The translations under genes and the position numbers were made by a program. DNA of 64,000 nucleotides, from assembly GCF_017742995.1 (NCBI RefSeq), contig NZ_CP072426.1, positions 372,001 through 436,000 of the forward strand, in the 5' to 3' direction. The notes beneath the pieces were generated by a model. That model made no database searches. It worked only from the letters and a program-made list of their open reading frames with translations, and was not told where the DNA came from. Shown piece after piece: positions 48,193 through 57,529 of the stretch (position 1 is the first letter of the stretch; the number at the start of each line of letters is the position of its first letter). The stretch comes from Pseudoalteromonas viridis. GTDB taxonomy: Bacteria; Pseudomonadota; Gammaproteobacteria; Enterobacterales; Alteromonadaceae.

Positions 48193-48681
48193 ATGAATCA
48201 TCGCCAGTTTATTCTCCCTATTGCGCTGCTATCACTCACCGCATGTCAACAGCTCCCAGCTGACGTACAACAACATGTAGACACAATGAGTGACTGTGAA
48301 AAAGTACTTGCCCTGACAAGCGGCGCCCAGGATGACTTTGCCCAGCTTAAAGGCAGTGAGGTCAGCTCACCATTGATGAGCGCCTGGCAACCAAAAGCCC
48401 ACTTAATCGCTAACAGTTGTCAGATCAATCAATATAGTAGCGGGCGTGTCGCCTATGAATGCACTAAATCATTCATTACCGAGTCTGACGCGACAGCACT
48501 GTTTAATAAGGTCGATCAGCAATTAAGTGCCTGCCTGGGCACCTCATGGCAAAAAGACCAAGTAAAAACCACTGCCCTGCTTTATACCAGTGGCGCATCA
48601 AAGGCGAAAATTTCCCTTAGCCAGGGAACCGGTCTGGACCGTAATGAGCCTTGGGTTATCTCATTAGAAATCTCACAATAG
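48193..48681 (+). CDS. Small predicted lipoprotein, unknown function
   Basis: 162 aa from ATG 48193, which AAGGA precedes. The signal peptide ends in the lipobox LTAC (Cys near residue 19). The mature part is soluble with several Cys residues (SDCEK, NSCQI, YECTKS, SACLG) that could form disulphides in the periplasm. I do not recognise the family. Confidence 0.7.
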   Translation: MNHRQFILPIALLSLTACQQLPADVQQHVDTMSDCEKVLALTSGAQDDFAQLKGSEVSSPLMSAWQPKAHLIANSCQINQYSSGRVAYECTKSFITESDATALFNKVDQQLSACLGTSWQKDQVKTTALLYTSGASKAKISLSQGTGLDRNEPWVISLEISQ

Positions 48682-48894
48682 CAGCATCACGGGCAGGTGT
48701 TTATCATCTGCCCAACTTTTGTCTAATTTGACAACAAACACGCCGCATTCTTTAATAAATCTTTGATCCGCTCTTAATTATTAGTACCTAAAGTGGCATA
48801 GTGTTGTTAGCAGTTAAGGTAGGTTTGACAACTTATCAATAACCACCTAACTTCAGACATCAAAATAAAAATCAAAATCCTCAGGGAGAACCCA

Positions 48895-49446
48895 GTGTCA
48901 ATTGAAATCAACTTTGAATTATCCGATGCCGACTTGGCGCACTTTCGTAGCATGATGAATGCGACTATCGAAAAAAGCCAGGGCTTGAGCGACGACGAAA
49001 TCATCAGCAAGGCCAAAGAGCTGGTCAACAACATGGAAAAGTCTAACTTACCTGAGTTTGTGCGCACGCGCATGATGTCACTTGCTGCACTGATTGATGC
49101 AGTGCAGGACGAAGAATGGCAAATGCCTGAAGATGAAAAGCGCGAAATCATGCTGTCTTTGGCCTATTTCAGTGAGCCTGAAGACATAGTGCCAGACAAC
49201 GTCCCAGTACTGGGTTACATTGATGATGCCATCATGATTGAGTTGGTGCTGCAGGAATTATCTCTGGATTTAAGTGCTTATCGTCAATTCTGCGGCTTCC
49301 GCGCAACGGAGGAAGCCCGCCGTGGTGATGCTGCAAAAGTAGACCGCGAAAGTTGGCTGGCTGGTACGCGCTCTCAGATCCGATCTTCTATGCGCCGCAA
49401 TCGCTCGACCACGAAGAAGTCACGATTCTTTTCGCGCATTATGTAA
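48895..49446 (+). CDS. DUF1232 (YkvA-like) domain protein
   Basis: 183 aa, GTG start after CAGGGAGAA. Seen: a helical N-terminal half, then the DUF1232 core AYFSEPEDIVPDNVPVLGYI with DDAIMIELVL about residues 90-120, and a basic Arg/Ser-rich C-terminus (SSMRRNRSTTKKSRF). The DUF1232 segment usually forms a short membrane-associated hairpin. The role is unknown. Confidence 0.85.
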   Translation: MSIEINFELSDADLAHFRSMMNATIEKSQGLSDDEIISKAKELVNNMEKSNLPEFVRTRMMSLAALIDAVQDEEWQMPEDEKREIMLSLAYFSEPEDIVPDNVPVLGYIDDAIMIELVLQELSLDLSAYRQFCGFRATEEARRGDAAKVDRESWLAGTRSQIRSSMRRNRSTTKKSRFFSRIM

Positions 49447-49459
49447 TGTAATCGTATTC

Positions 49460-49487
49460 AAAAAAGGGAGCCTCGGCTCCCTTTTTT
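49460..49487. terminator. Bidirectional terminator, DUF1232 gene / M61 peptidase
   Basis: AAAAAAGGGAGCC, short loop, GGCTCCCTTTTTT between convergent genes. Confidence 0.92.
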
Positions 49488-49496
49488 GTGTCGTGC

Positions 49497-51284
49497 TTAT
49501 TGGCTTGTTTGCCCGGCATTAGGATGCGCTACACCCATCCAGGCGCGATACAACACCTGTTGACGCTGCGTAGGCTGCAACAGTGCTGTGACCTGCTTTG
49601 GTTTTGATTGTACTTCGCTCAATGTCAATTCTGTAGACATCAGTTTATCGCGACGAATAAAGTCAACAACCACCTTTTGCCCAGGCTCAAACAGTGCCAA
49701 CGTTTTGTCCAGTGTGTTTCTCACCTGATGCTTGTTTAGCGCCACCAGTTTATCACCACTTGTTAATCCTGCCTGCCAAGCGTTGCCGTTGCGTGCCACA
49801 TGACTTAACTCAAGTAACTCGCCGTTGGATTTTGCCTGACCGTCAAAACCGGCAATAGTCTGACTACCCACAGGGTATTGATAAGCAAGTCCCACTTTTT
49901 TGAACAAGGCATCCACATCCAATATAAACGGCATGTCAATGTTCTTTGCCCACCACTGGGTGTGATCCTGGCCACTGATTTCTTTGAGGATGTTTAAAAC
50001 ATCCTGACTGTTAAACGAGTTTGGCAACGCATGGCGCTTTGCCAATATGGCATGCACGTCACGGTAACTCACCTTTCCATCACTGTCGTCCAGTAGCTTA
50101 ATATCCAGCATCATAGAAACCAAAGCGCCTTCTGAATAAATATTAGTACTGAAGTTTTTGCCATGGTCGCCGCCCTGGTTAATCCATTTATCAAAGCTGG
50201 TTTGCGCCACGCTCTGTATTTCTCTGCCCGGTGTATTCAGGTGGCGATTAATGCGTTTGCTCAGGCCTTGATAATACTCCTCATGGGTAATAATCCCTGC
50301 GCTTAACAGCAGGAAATCCTCAAGGTAACTGGTCGAGCCTTCCGCCAGCCAGAGCAAATCACTGTAGTTAGGATTGACATAGTCGTAAGGGACTAACCCG
50401 GCAGGTCGATAGTTTTTCACATTCCAGGTGTGAATAAATTCATGTGCCGCGGTCGAAATGAACCCAATGTAATCGTCACGTTTGGCAAATGCATCTCTGT
50501 GACGCTGAATAATGGTCGAATTAAGATGTTCAGTTGCCCCCCTGGCGCCACTGGTCGCATGTACCATAAATACATACCGCTCATAGGGATAATCCTGCCA
50601 GATCAGGCTGCCAGTCTTGACCAGTTTTTTCAGGTCGCTCAGTATCAACTCAACGTCGTAATTACCCTCTCCCCAGATAACCAGCTCATAATCACGTCCA
50701 TCTACTCGAAATTTGTGAAGCTGGTTTATGCCGGATTCGATAGGTGAATCGACTAACACGTCAAAATTTGCAGCACTGAAGCGGTGCTCGCTGTCAGCAA
50801 AGTCCATTCCCGATACAGAGCGCCACTGCCCCGGTACCTGCATCTCCACGGTTACCGGTTCATTGCGAAACGACTCGCTGAACATAAAAAAGCCGGAAGC
50901 ATCAACAAAAGCATGACTATCATCAATATGCCTTGCCCTGAGGCCAAGTTCATTGGCGTAAACCTGATAATTAACGGTCACCTCGGTCGGGCTATCCAGA
51001 TGAACACGCCAGGTGCTTTTGTCTACTTTGTGCCAGCTCAGCTCCCGGCCCTCGGCGTCGTTTGCATCAAATGCGCGGATCCCATTTGCCAGATTGAGGA
51101 TCTCATAGCGCCCTGTCCGCCAGTCGGCCAGTTTGATATCCAGGTGCGCCTGAGCACTTTTAGGAAAGGTAATTTCGACTTCACCCAGATGATGCTCTGG
51201 CTGGGTAATTTTCAGGGTATATTCAACGTCCGACAATGTAGGAAAAGCACTCAATGCAAAGAGCAGGGAACAGATTTTTTTCAT
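49497..51284 (-). CDS. M61 family metallopeptidase with PDZ domain
   Basis: 595 aa from ATG 51284; the frame extends 23 codons further up but the signal peptide begins here (MKKICSLLFALSAFPTLS). Secreted or periplasmic zinc aminopeptidase-like protein of the glycyl-aminopeptidase family. Seen: an N-terminal beta domain about 20-200, the zinc motif HEFIHTWN with the downstream Glu in LAEGSTSYLED, and a C-terminal PDZ domain about 470-560 (GNAWQAGLTSGDKLVAL). The physiological substrate is unknown. Confidence 0.9.
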   Translation of the reverse strand: MKKICSLLFALSAFPTLSDVEYTLKITQPEHHLGEVEITFPKSAQAHLDIKLADWRTGRYEILNLANGIRAFDANDAEGRELSWHKVDKSTWRVHLDSPTEVTVNYQVYANELGLRARHIDDSHAFVDASGFFMFSESFRNEPVTVEMQVPGQWRSVSGMDFADSEHRFSAANFDVLVDSPIESGINQLHKFRVDGRDYELVIWGEGNYDVELILSDLKKLVKTGSLIWQDYPYERYVFMVHATSGARGATEHLNSTIIQRHRDAFAKRDDYIGFISTAAHEFIHTWNVKNYRPAGLVPYDYVNPNYSDLLWLAEGSTSYLEDFLLLSAGIITHEEYYQGLSKRINRHLNTPGREIQSVAQTSFDKWINQGGDHGKNFSTNIYSEGALVSMMLDIKLLDDSDGKVSYRDVHAILAKRHALPNSFNSQDVLNILKEISGQDHTQWWAKNIDMPFILDVDALFKKVGLAYQYPVGSQTIAGFDGQAKSNGELLELSHVARNGNAWQAGLTSGDKLVALNKHQVRNTLDKTLALFEPGQKVVVDFIRRDKLMSTELTLSEVQSKPKQVTALLQPTQRQQVLYRAWMGVAHPNAGQTSQ

Positions 51285-51466
51285 AATGGTTCGATAAAAT
51301 TGCAAATATGAGATTAAACTAACAAAAAAGTCTGATCCCTGCCCCCTAAACACGATGAGTCAACGTGCAAAATAGGTGGATCTACGCCCTAAAATCTTCC
51401 ACATTTATCAGTAATTTGATGTAGACTTGCTAATGAGTAGGTTAAAACAATAGATGTTAGGTTTCT

Positions 51467-52999
51467 GTGACTGATAAAACTGCGCGATTAGAGAAAAAAC
51501 TATCACAAGCGATTGAAGCAAGAAAGGCGCTGGAAGAAGCGAGAAAGCAGCAGGTCGATACCCTGTCGGAGTTTGCCGCTAAACTCACGCTTGGCTGCAA
51601 AGGCCAGGATGTGTCTTTGGATAACCTGCTGGCAAAGTATCGCAGTGCACTGGCAAAGGGCATGGACTTTGAACATCTTGCCCCTTTAATTGAAAATACC
51701 AGTGCTCAGCTAAAGCAACTTGATAGCACCAATTCAGCTAATCAACGCGATCTAGTAACCCACATCCAGAGCGCCGGAAAACAACTCCAAAAGCTACGCG
51801 GTGTGCCTGAAAATACACGTCGTAAATTACGTCATTTACTGGATCATGAACTGGGTGATATTGATGCTATCCCAGAGTTCGTGCCTTTGTTGGATAAGTT
51901 GTTTCAATTCTATCAGCAAGTATTTGATGCCAAGTACGAGATTGATAGCGACGCGCAGCATAACGATCCTGAGCTGGCTACAGAATTACTGGGCCTGACT
52001 AACGAGCTCGTGTTTGAGGACGATGTTGCCGATGAGGTCACGGCCATCAAACACAGCATTTCAACTGACTCGAGTATCGATTCGTTACTGGGCAATGCCA
52101 TCGCCGTTATTCGCATTTTTGCAAAATCCATTGCGCGCGAGAGACAATCCGCTCAGGGCTTTTTGGTATCGCTAAACCAGACTCTCGAAGAGCTCCACAA
52201 ATCTATTATTGATACCACCAGTCACTCTAAGTCTATCAACAAAGAGCTCAATGCGTTGAATGAGCGCATCGAAGCGAAAATAAAGCGACTGACCGAGAAT
52301 ACTCAAAAGGCATCGTCTATCTCTGAGCTTAAAGGGTTGGTCGATGACGAGTTGGCGCAAATTAGCAAAGACTTGGTGGAGCGAGAACACATTGAGCGAC
52401 GTGACAAAGAAGCTTTGCTTGAGAGCTTCGATGCCATCAACAGCCGTATCAACGTGCTCGAAAACAAAGTAAACACCTATAAAAAGCGACTCAATGAACA
52501 AAGATTCAAAAGCCTGCTCGACGGCCTGACTAAACTGCCTAACCGCTCTGCTTTTGACGATCGCTACAGTCAGGAATTTCATTTGTTTGAAATCCAAGGC
52601 AATGATGTCACTTTAGTCGTTGTGGATGTCGATCATTTTAAATCAATCAATGACAAATATGGCCACAGTGCGGGAGATAAAACGCTCCAGGTAATTGCCC
52701 GGGCACTGAAAAAGTCCATTCGTAAATCCGATTTTATAGCGCGTTATGGCGGCGAGGAATTCGTGATCCTGATGCCGGGCATGCCTATTGAAGCAGCCTA
52801 TGCACCGCTTGAAAAAATACGTGCAACCGTTAAATCGATCCCATTTCGCTTTAAAGACAAAGAGGTGCGGATCACTATCTCGTTAGGCGCAACCCAGCTC
52901 AAAGAAGGCGACTCTAAGCTCACCGCCTTTGACCGCGCGGATGAAGCGCTATACGAGGCCAAAAACAGCGGCAGAGACAAACTTTGCTTGCGTGAATAA
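51467..52999 (+). CDS. Diguanylate cyclase with long helical N-terminal region
   Basis: 510 aa, soluble, GTG start 51467. The first ~310 residues are helical with coiled-coil stretches (TARLEKKLSQAIEARKALEE; DAINSRINVLENKVNTYKKR) and no recognised sensor. GGDEF domain about 345-505: DGLTKLPNRSAFDD, VDVDHFKSINDKYGHSAGD, active site RYGGEEFVILM and the I-site RKSD five residues before it, so an active, product-inhibited cyclase is expected. It is followed at 14 bp by ppnN. Confidence 0.92.
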   Translation: MTDKTARLEKKLSQAIEARKALEEARKQQVDTLSEFAAKLTLGCKGQDVSLDNLLAKYRSALAKGMDFEHLAPLIENTSAQLKQLDSTNSANQRDLVTHIQSAGKQLQKLRGVPENTRRKLRHLLDHELGDIDAIPEFVPLLDKLFQFYQQVFDAKYEIDSDAQHNDPELATELLGLTNELVFEDDVADEVTAIKHSISTDSSIDSLLGNAIAVIRIFAKSIARERQSAQGFLVSLNQTLEELHKSIIDTTSHSKSINKELNALNERIEAKIKRLTENTQKASSISELKGLVDDELAQISKDLVEREHIERRDKEALLESFDAINSRINVLENKVNTYKKRLNEQRFKSLLDGLTKLPNRSAFDDRYSQEFHLFEIQGNDVTLVVVDVDHFKSINDKYGHSAGDKTLQVIARALKKSIRKSDFIARYGGEEFVILMPGMPIEAAYAPLEKIRATVKSIPFRFKDKEVRITISLGATQLKEGDSKLTAFDRADEALYEAKNSGRDKLCLRE

Positions 53000-53013
53000 C
53001 AAGGAGATTGCCT

Positions 53014-54357
53014 ATGCATGTCCAGTTAAACCCAACAGGCGTACTTAATTTACTCTCTAAACTGGAAGTTGACCTGCTGCAGCAGACATCGACCATTGAA
53101 AAATACAGGCTGTTCAGAAATTGTGTTTTAGCGGTACTCAACGTAGGCAGTCATACCGACTCAAGCTACGAAATCTACAACAAATATCGGGACTTTGATA
53201 TTAAGTTGCTCTCCCGTGAGCGCGGCATAAAAATAGAACTGACAAACCCGCCAGAATCTGCGTTTGTAGACGGTAAAATTATCGCGGGGATACACGAACA
53301 TATCTTCTCTGTGATCCGTGACATCTTGTTTATTTGCCAGCGTTACGAAGAACAACTTACTGACCCCAAACAAATTACCCACATGGTCTTCGATATGCTG
53401 CGCAATGCCGGCGCACTCGAAGTCAATACAGACCCAAATATGGTGGTCTGCTGGGGCGGCCATTCCATCAATGAAGAAGAATACAAATATACTAAGGAAG
53501 TTGGCTACCAGCTTGGACTGCGCGGTCTGAATATCTGCACAGGTTGTGGACCAGGCGCCATGAAGGGCCCGATGAAAGGTGCCACCATAGGACATGCCAA
53601 ACAAAGGATCACCAGCAACCGTTATCTAGGCCTAACTGAGCCAAGTATCATTGCGGCAGAGCCACCAAACCCAATTGTCAATGAACTGGTGATCCTGCCA
53701 GATATTGAAAAACGGCTTGAAGCCTTTATCAGAACTGCGCACGCCATCATTATTTTTCCTGGCGGCGCCGGCACGGCCGAAGAGCTGCTTTATTTGCTCG
53801 GGATCCTGCTACACCCCGATAATGCCAAGCAACAGTTACCGGTTATTCTGACTGGCCCAAGTTCATCTAAAGCTTATTTTGACGAGCTTTGCGACTTTGT
53901 TGAAAAGACCTTAGGTAAAGAAGCGTTGAGTAAATTTGAGGTGTTGGTTGATCAACCCGAGTTGGTTGCGCAAAAGCTAAGCCACGGCATGGAGCAGGTA
54001 CGTGAATATCGTAAAACGCAGGGCGATGCCTATTACTTTAACTGGACGCTGAAAATTGAAGAGCAGTTCCAGCACCCATTTGAACCCACGCACGACAACA
54101 TGGCAGCGCTAGATTTGCATCTGGCCCAACCTACGCAAAACCTGGCAGCCAACCTGCGCCGAGCGTTTTCCGGTATTGTGGCCGGTAATGTAAAAGAGCA
54201 AGGTATCGCAGCCATTAAACAGCAAGGCCCATACATATTGAGCGGTGACACGTCGTTAATGACTGATATGGACAAACTGCTGCGCGCTTTTGTCGCACAA
54301 GGCAGAATGAAATTACCAGGTAGCGCCTACGTTCCCTGCTATCAAATCAAATCTTAA
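53014..54357 (+). CDS. ppnN: Nucleotide 5'-monophosphate nucleosidase PpnN (YgdH)
   Basis: 447 aa from ATG 53014, with AAGGAG at 53001-53006 before it. Cleaves purine and pyrimidine nucleoside monophosphates to base and ribose 5-phosphate; in Escherichia coli it is activated by (p)ppGpp. Seen: N-terminal domain (LLSKLEVDLLQQ, NPPESAFVDG), the LOG-type Rossmann core with CTGCGPGAMKGPMKGA and the PGGAGTAEELL motif, and a C-terminal extension. Adjacent to xni. Confidence 0.94.
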   Translation: MHVQLNPTGVLNLLSKLEVDLLQQTSTIEKYRLFRNCVLAVLNVGSHTDSSYEIYNKYRDFDIKLLSRERGIKIELTNPPESAFVDGKIIAGIHEHIFSVIRDILFICQRYEEQLTDPKQITHMVFDMLRNAGALEVNTDPNMVVCWGGHSINEEEYKYTKEVGYQLGLRGLNICTGCGPGAMKGPMKGATIGHAKQRITSNRYLGLTEPSIIAAEPPNPIVNELVILPDIEKRLEAFIRTAHAIIIFPGGAGTAEELLYLLGILLHPDNAKQQLPVILTGPSSSKAYFDELCDFVEKTLGKEALSKFEVLVDQPELVAQKLSHGMEQVREYRKTQGDAYYFNWTLKIEEQFQHPFEPTHDNMAALDLHLAQPTQNLAANLRRAFSGIVAGNVKEQGIAAIKQQGPYILSGDTSLMTDMDKLLRAFVAQGRMKLPGSAYVPCYQIKS

Positions 54358-54364
54358 CCTGTGA

Positions 54365-54387
54365 GGGGTAAGGGTCAGCCTTACCCC
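54365..54387 (+). other. Perfect hairpin between ppnN and xni
   Basis: GGGGTAAGG, 5-nt loop, CCTTACCCC, 7 bp after the ppnN stop. It has no T run. It may be a weak terminator, an mRNA 3'-end stabiliser or a processing site. Confidence 0.5.
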
Positions 54388-54426
54388 AACGCAATAAACT
54401 TCTAAGACATACCGCTAAAGAGTTAC

Positions 54427-55203
54427 ATGGCAAAATTACTTCTTATTGATGCACTAAACCTGATCCGTCGGATCTATGCAATTGACGTCGACCAGGGCGC
54501 GAGTGAACAGCAGATCATGCAATCGTGCAAAGCGCGCGTCCATAATGCCTGCAGTAAGCTACTCAGGCGCATTGAGCCAACTCACGCCATTGCCGTGTTT
54601 GACGGTGAACGAAGCTGGCGCTATCACTACTATGCCGATTATAAGCACAGCCGAAAGCCCATGCCTGAACAGCTAAAACAAAATCTGCCCTTTATTGCAC
54701 AAGGGTTTAAAGAATGCGGCATCACTGCGTTTTTCCCTGAACAGGATGAAGCGGACGACGTCATTGCCACTCTCGCGAGTAAAGCCAGCAACAATCAGGT
54801 TCACTCCGTCATTGTGTCGACCGATAAAGGTTTTTTGCCCCTGTGCTGTGAAAATATCGATATCTATAACTACTTTTCGAAGTCTTTCACAGGCCACAGT
54901 GAGATTAAAGAAAAGTTCTCAGTGCCCTACCATGCTCTGACTGAACTGTGGGCACTAATGGGAGATAAAACCAATGATATTCCTGGTGTAAAAGGCATCG
55001 GCAAGAAAACCGCCGTTGAGCTGATCGCAGAGTTTGGTCAGGTTGAGCATGCGCTCAACTCAACAACACTAGCAAGTGCAACACGGCGCAAATTGGAACA
55101 GGATCTGGATAACTTTATTTTAAGTAAAACCCTTGTTTCGCTACAAACTGACATCAACCTTGGCTTTAATTTAAGTCAACTCAGGGTGATTGAGCGCAAA
55201 TAG
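54427..55203 (+). CDS. xni: Flap endonuclease Xni (exonuclease IX)
   Basis: 258 aa 5'-nuclease-family protein like the N-terminal domain of DNA polymerase I. Seen: LLIDALNLIRRIYA start, FDGERSWRYHYYADYKHSR, the metal-binding EQDEADDVIATLA, VSTDKGFLPLC, MGDKTNDIPGVKGIGKKTA helix-hairpin-helix with K+ site. Its Lys/Asp pattern is that of YgdG. Same strand as ppnN. Confidence 0.94.
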   Translation: MAKLLLIDALNLIRRIYAIDVDQGASEQQIMQSCKARVHNACSKLLRRIEPTHAIAVFDGERSWRYHYYADYKHSRKPMPEQLKQNLPFIAQGFKECGITAFFPEQDEADDVIATLASKASNNQVHSVIVSTDKGFLPLCCENIDIYNYFSKSFTGHSEIKEKFSVPYHALTELWALMGDKTNDIPGVKGIGKKTAVELIAEFGQVEHALNSTTLASATRRKLEQDLDNFILSKTLVSLQTDINLGFNLSQLRVIERK

Positions 55204-55260
55204 CTTGTTGTGTTGCAGCGCTTCCGTTACGCTAGCAACGGGAGTATTTGGTGTATTTCA

Positions 55261-55647
55261 ATGATTAAAAAGGTTTTACAATACGTTTTTCTTGGCCTTG
55301 CCGTGTATGGGGTCATAGTCTATCTGGTCATTAATTTTTATAAGGATGACCCGCAAGCGATGATCTGGCAAGACAGAGAAGCCTTTAACAAGCGTTATAT
55401 CAGTAAACTAAAACCCGATATGATAATCGAGCTGGACGAAGTGCTGGAAACGCTTGGCAGCCCGGATCTGACCTATGTGAAATCAGAGGGCGAGCGTGTC
55501 GTGCAGATCGTGTTTTACAGAACCCAACTAGTCAAACCAGATGGGATCACCACGCAAGATGAGTGCACCGGCCTGCTGTTTGAAAATGGCAAGCTGACGC
55601 TTTGGGGGGCAGGTGCAATCGTTGCGTATGACAAGGCTTTTGAATGA
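55261..55647 (+). CDS. DUF3192-like membrane-anchored protein
   Basis: 128 aa from ATG 55261; a longer frame from 55210 is less likely. One N-terminal membrane anchor about residues 5-25, then a soluble domain with KLKPDMIIELDEVLETLGSPDLTYVK and the end LLFENGKLTLWG, resembling DUF3192 and SmpA/BamE-like small envelope folds. The role is unknown. It overlaps the next gene by 4 bp. Confidence 0.7.
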   Translation: MIKKVLQYVFLGLAVYGVIVYLVINFYKDDPQAMIWQDREAFNKRYISKLKPDMIIELDEVLETLGSPDLTYVKSEGERVVQIVFYRTQLVKPDGITTQDECTGLLFENGKLTLWGAGAIVAYDKAFE

Positions 55648-57329
55648 CAGTCAATGAGGATATAGCAAGGCAACTACACAAACTTCTGACTCAGTCTGAG
55701 TCAGTGTTGTCGCTATATTATGACAAAAGCAGCTGGCCTAAAATTGACGTCACGCTGTCTCAGCTGGCTGAACAATATACCCGTATTTATCGCCAGGCAC
55801 CCAATGCCCTGCATGCACACTTACACTTTATCTCAGCCCCTTACCGCCACTCAACCAATGTGCTTGTGAAACAGTCTGTTCTACTGTGTATGCTTGGCTA
55901 TGCCCACGGTTATACTGAACAAATGATCCATGAGCTGTTAGTCGCCGGTTTTGCAAGCGTGCTGTGTGCCAATCGCGAGTATGACAAACTGGCAACCGAT
56001 AAGCCATTATCTAAGGTAGAGTCACAAAAACTCAAGCTGCGTCATCAGCTCGCCGTTAAGATACTTGATACCGGACAGCTAAAGTCGCCTCAGGTAACCC
56101 GGATCCTGGCCCGGCTCAGTAGCTATGAACTGTCCATCAGCCGCAAGAGCAACACTCCGCTGTACGACAATGTCACCTTGTTGGTGGCTATCGCGACCCA
56201 AATTACCAACGCTTTGATGAAAAAGCATCAGCGTACATCGCTACCCGCTGTCATTAAACAGTTATATTTGAACAATACCCATACCTTTGTGCAAGCCAGT
56301 TTGCAGCTGCTAGCCCGTCAACTCAATGCCTACCCGGCCGGCGCCGTGCAACAGCATAAAGATCATCAGGCACTGTTGCTTTGCGAAGAGGATAAGCATG
56401 CTATTCTGGCCATTGTTCAGTCGGGTAAGATCACCCGTTTAATTAAAACACAAAGACGTCAACCACAACGCTACCAGACTATCCGGGTTTCAGATGCGCA
56501 ATTACTGTATCGGGTTTGGTCACGTGTCCCGCCAAAGCCCCTAACAACAACTTCAGATCAAATGACAGAAGCGCTGCATGTAGTCGAACAACTGGGCGGA
56601 GAAAATTTTAGTAGCTTCAGAGCAATAGAAAAAACCATCGCCCCATTTGGGGAAATCGAAACGGCTTTATCGCAAGCCGCCAGGCTCTATAACCGCGAAG
56701 CGCAAAAAGGGGCTAACTTGCGACACTGCCTGACTATGGTTGGTCTCGACGCTGCGGCACTGCTTTGTCAGCGCGTGTTAGTAGAACAACTCATTGTGCA
56801 GCTCAAACACCCTTTCGCTAAAGATATCTGGCACAAATACCAGTTATTTGCTCAGGTTTTGGCAGCACTTGTACAGCAAAATTATGGTCATCACTATGAG
56901 CATGTTCTTTCGCCCGTTAGTGCGGCTATCGCTTTTATGCTTAAACATCACAGTGTAGATATTAAACGGTTTGTACACGCGAGTGAATGTGCTGACAACC
57001 CTCACCCTGTTTCTCTGGCGAACTTGTATGGTTTTAAGGCATTTGATGAAGAAGCGTTTAAACACTACTTTCATAATCACTTTGCCAATAGTGAGGCACA
57101 CCGCGCTTTTGAACAATCGGAGTTATACAGAAAATCAAAGCTCAAAGGCCTGTCACTGACCTTTACCGCAGTAAAAATCCTGACATTGCAAATCAGTGAC
57201 GCCAACTTCCAAACCTCCGCCTGGCAACGACAGGTACTGGATGATCAGGCTAAGCTCCATGACTGGCCCAGTCTTAACGCGCTGCTGGCACATCTGCAAT
57301 CTCTTGGTTTGTATAATTTGATTGAGTGA
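55644..57329 (+). CDS. Large protein resembling a degenerate HD-GYP domain, unknown
   Basis: 561 aa, soluble. Residues about 60-250 follow the layout of an HD-GYP domain (helices around NVLVKQSVLLCMLGYAHG, PLSKVESQKLKLRHQLAVKIL, YDNVTLLVAIATQITNAL, and the late QLNAYPAGAVQQ that matches the YP-x-G turn of the family), but the HD pair, the HH pair and the GYP loop are all missing, so catalysis is not expected. The C-terminal ~300 residues are helical and HDOD-like in character, but this is not certain. ATG overlaps the previous gene by 4 bp, so they form an operon. Confidence 0.6.
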   Translation: MTVNEDIARQLHKLLTQSESVLSLYYDKSSWPKIDVTLSQLAEQYTRIYRQAPNALHAHLHFISAPYRHSTNVLVKQSVLLCMLGYAHGYTEQMIHELLVAGFASVLCANREYDKLATDKPLSKVESQKLKLRHQLAVKILDTGQLKSPQVTRILARLSSYELSISRKSNTPLYDNVTLLVAIATQITNALMKKHQRTSLPAVIKQLYLNNTHTFVQASLQLLARQLNAYPAGAVQQHKDHQALLLCEEDKHAILAIVQSGKITRLIKTQRRQPQRYQTIRVSDAQLLYRVWSRVPPKPLTTTSDQMTEALHVVEQLGGENFSSFRAIEKTIAPFGEIETALSQAARLYNREAQKGANLRHCLTMVGLDAAALLCQRVLVEQLIVQLKHPFAKDIWHKYQLFAQVLAALVQQNYGHHYEHVLSPVSAAIAFMLKHHSVDIKRFVHASECADNPHPVSLANLYGFKAFDEEAFKHYFHNHFANSEAHRAFEQSELYRKSKLKGLSLTFTAVKILTLQISDANFQTSAWQRQVLDDQAKLHDWPSLNALLAHLQSLGLYNLIE

Positions 57330-57529
57330 TATTTACACGATAAATATAATGCATACCGAGCATTCACTATATTTATGGCATTTATCCATTCCTGACTGGA
57401 ATATAAAGGAATAAATTGCTATAAAACGCGCTTAAATTTTCAAGCGATCCAACATCATCCGAACAGCTCGACTACACTTGGTTAGAATTGTTCTCAGATG
57501 TGAATTTACTTTTGATAAAGGAAACATAA

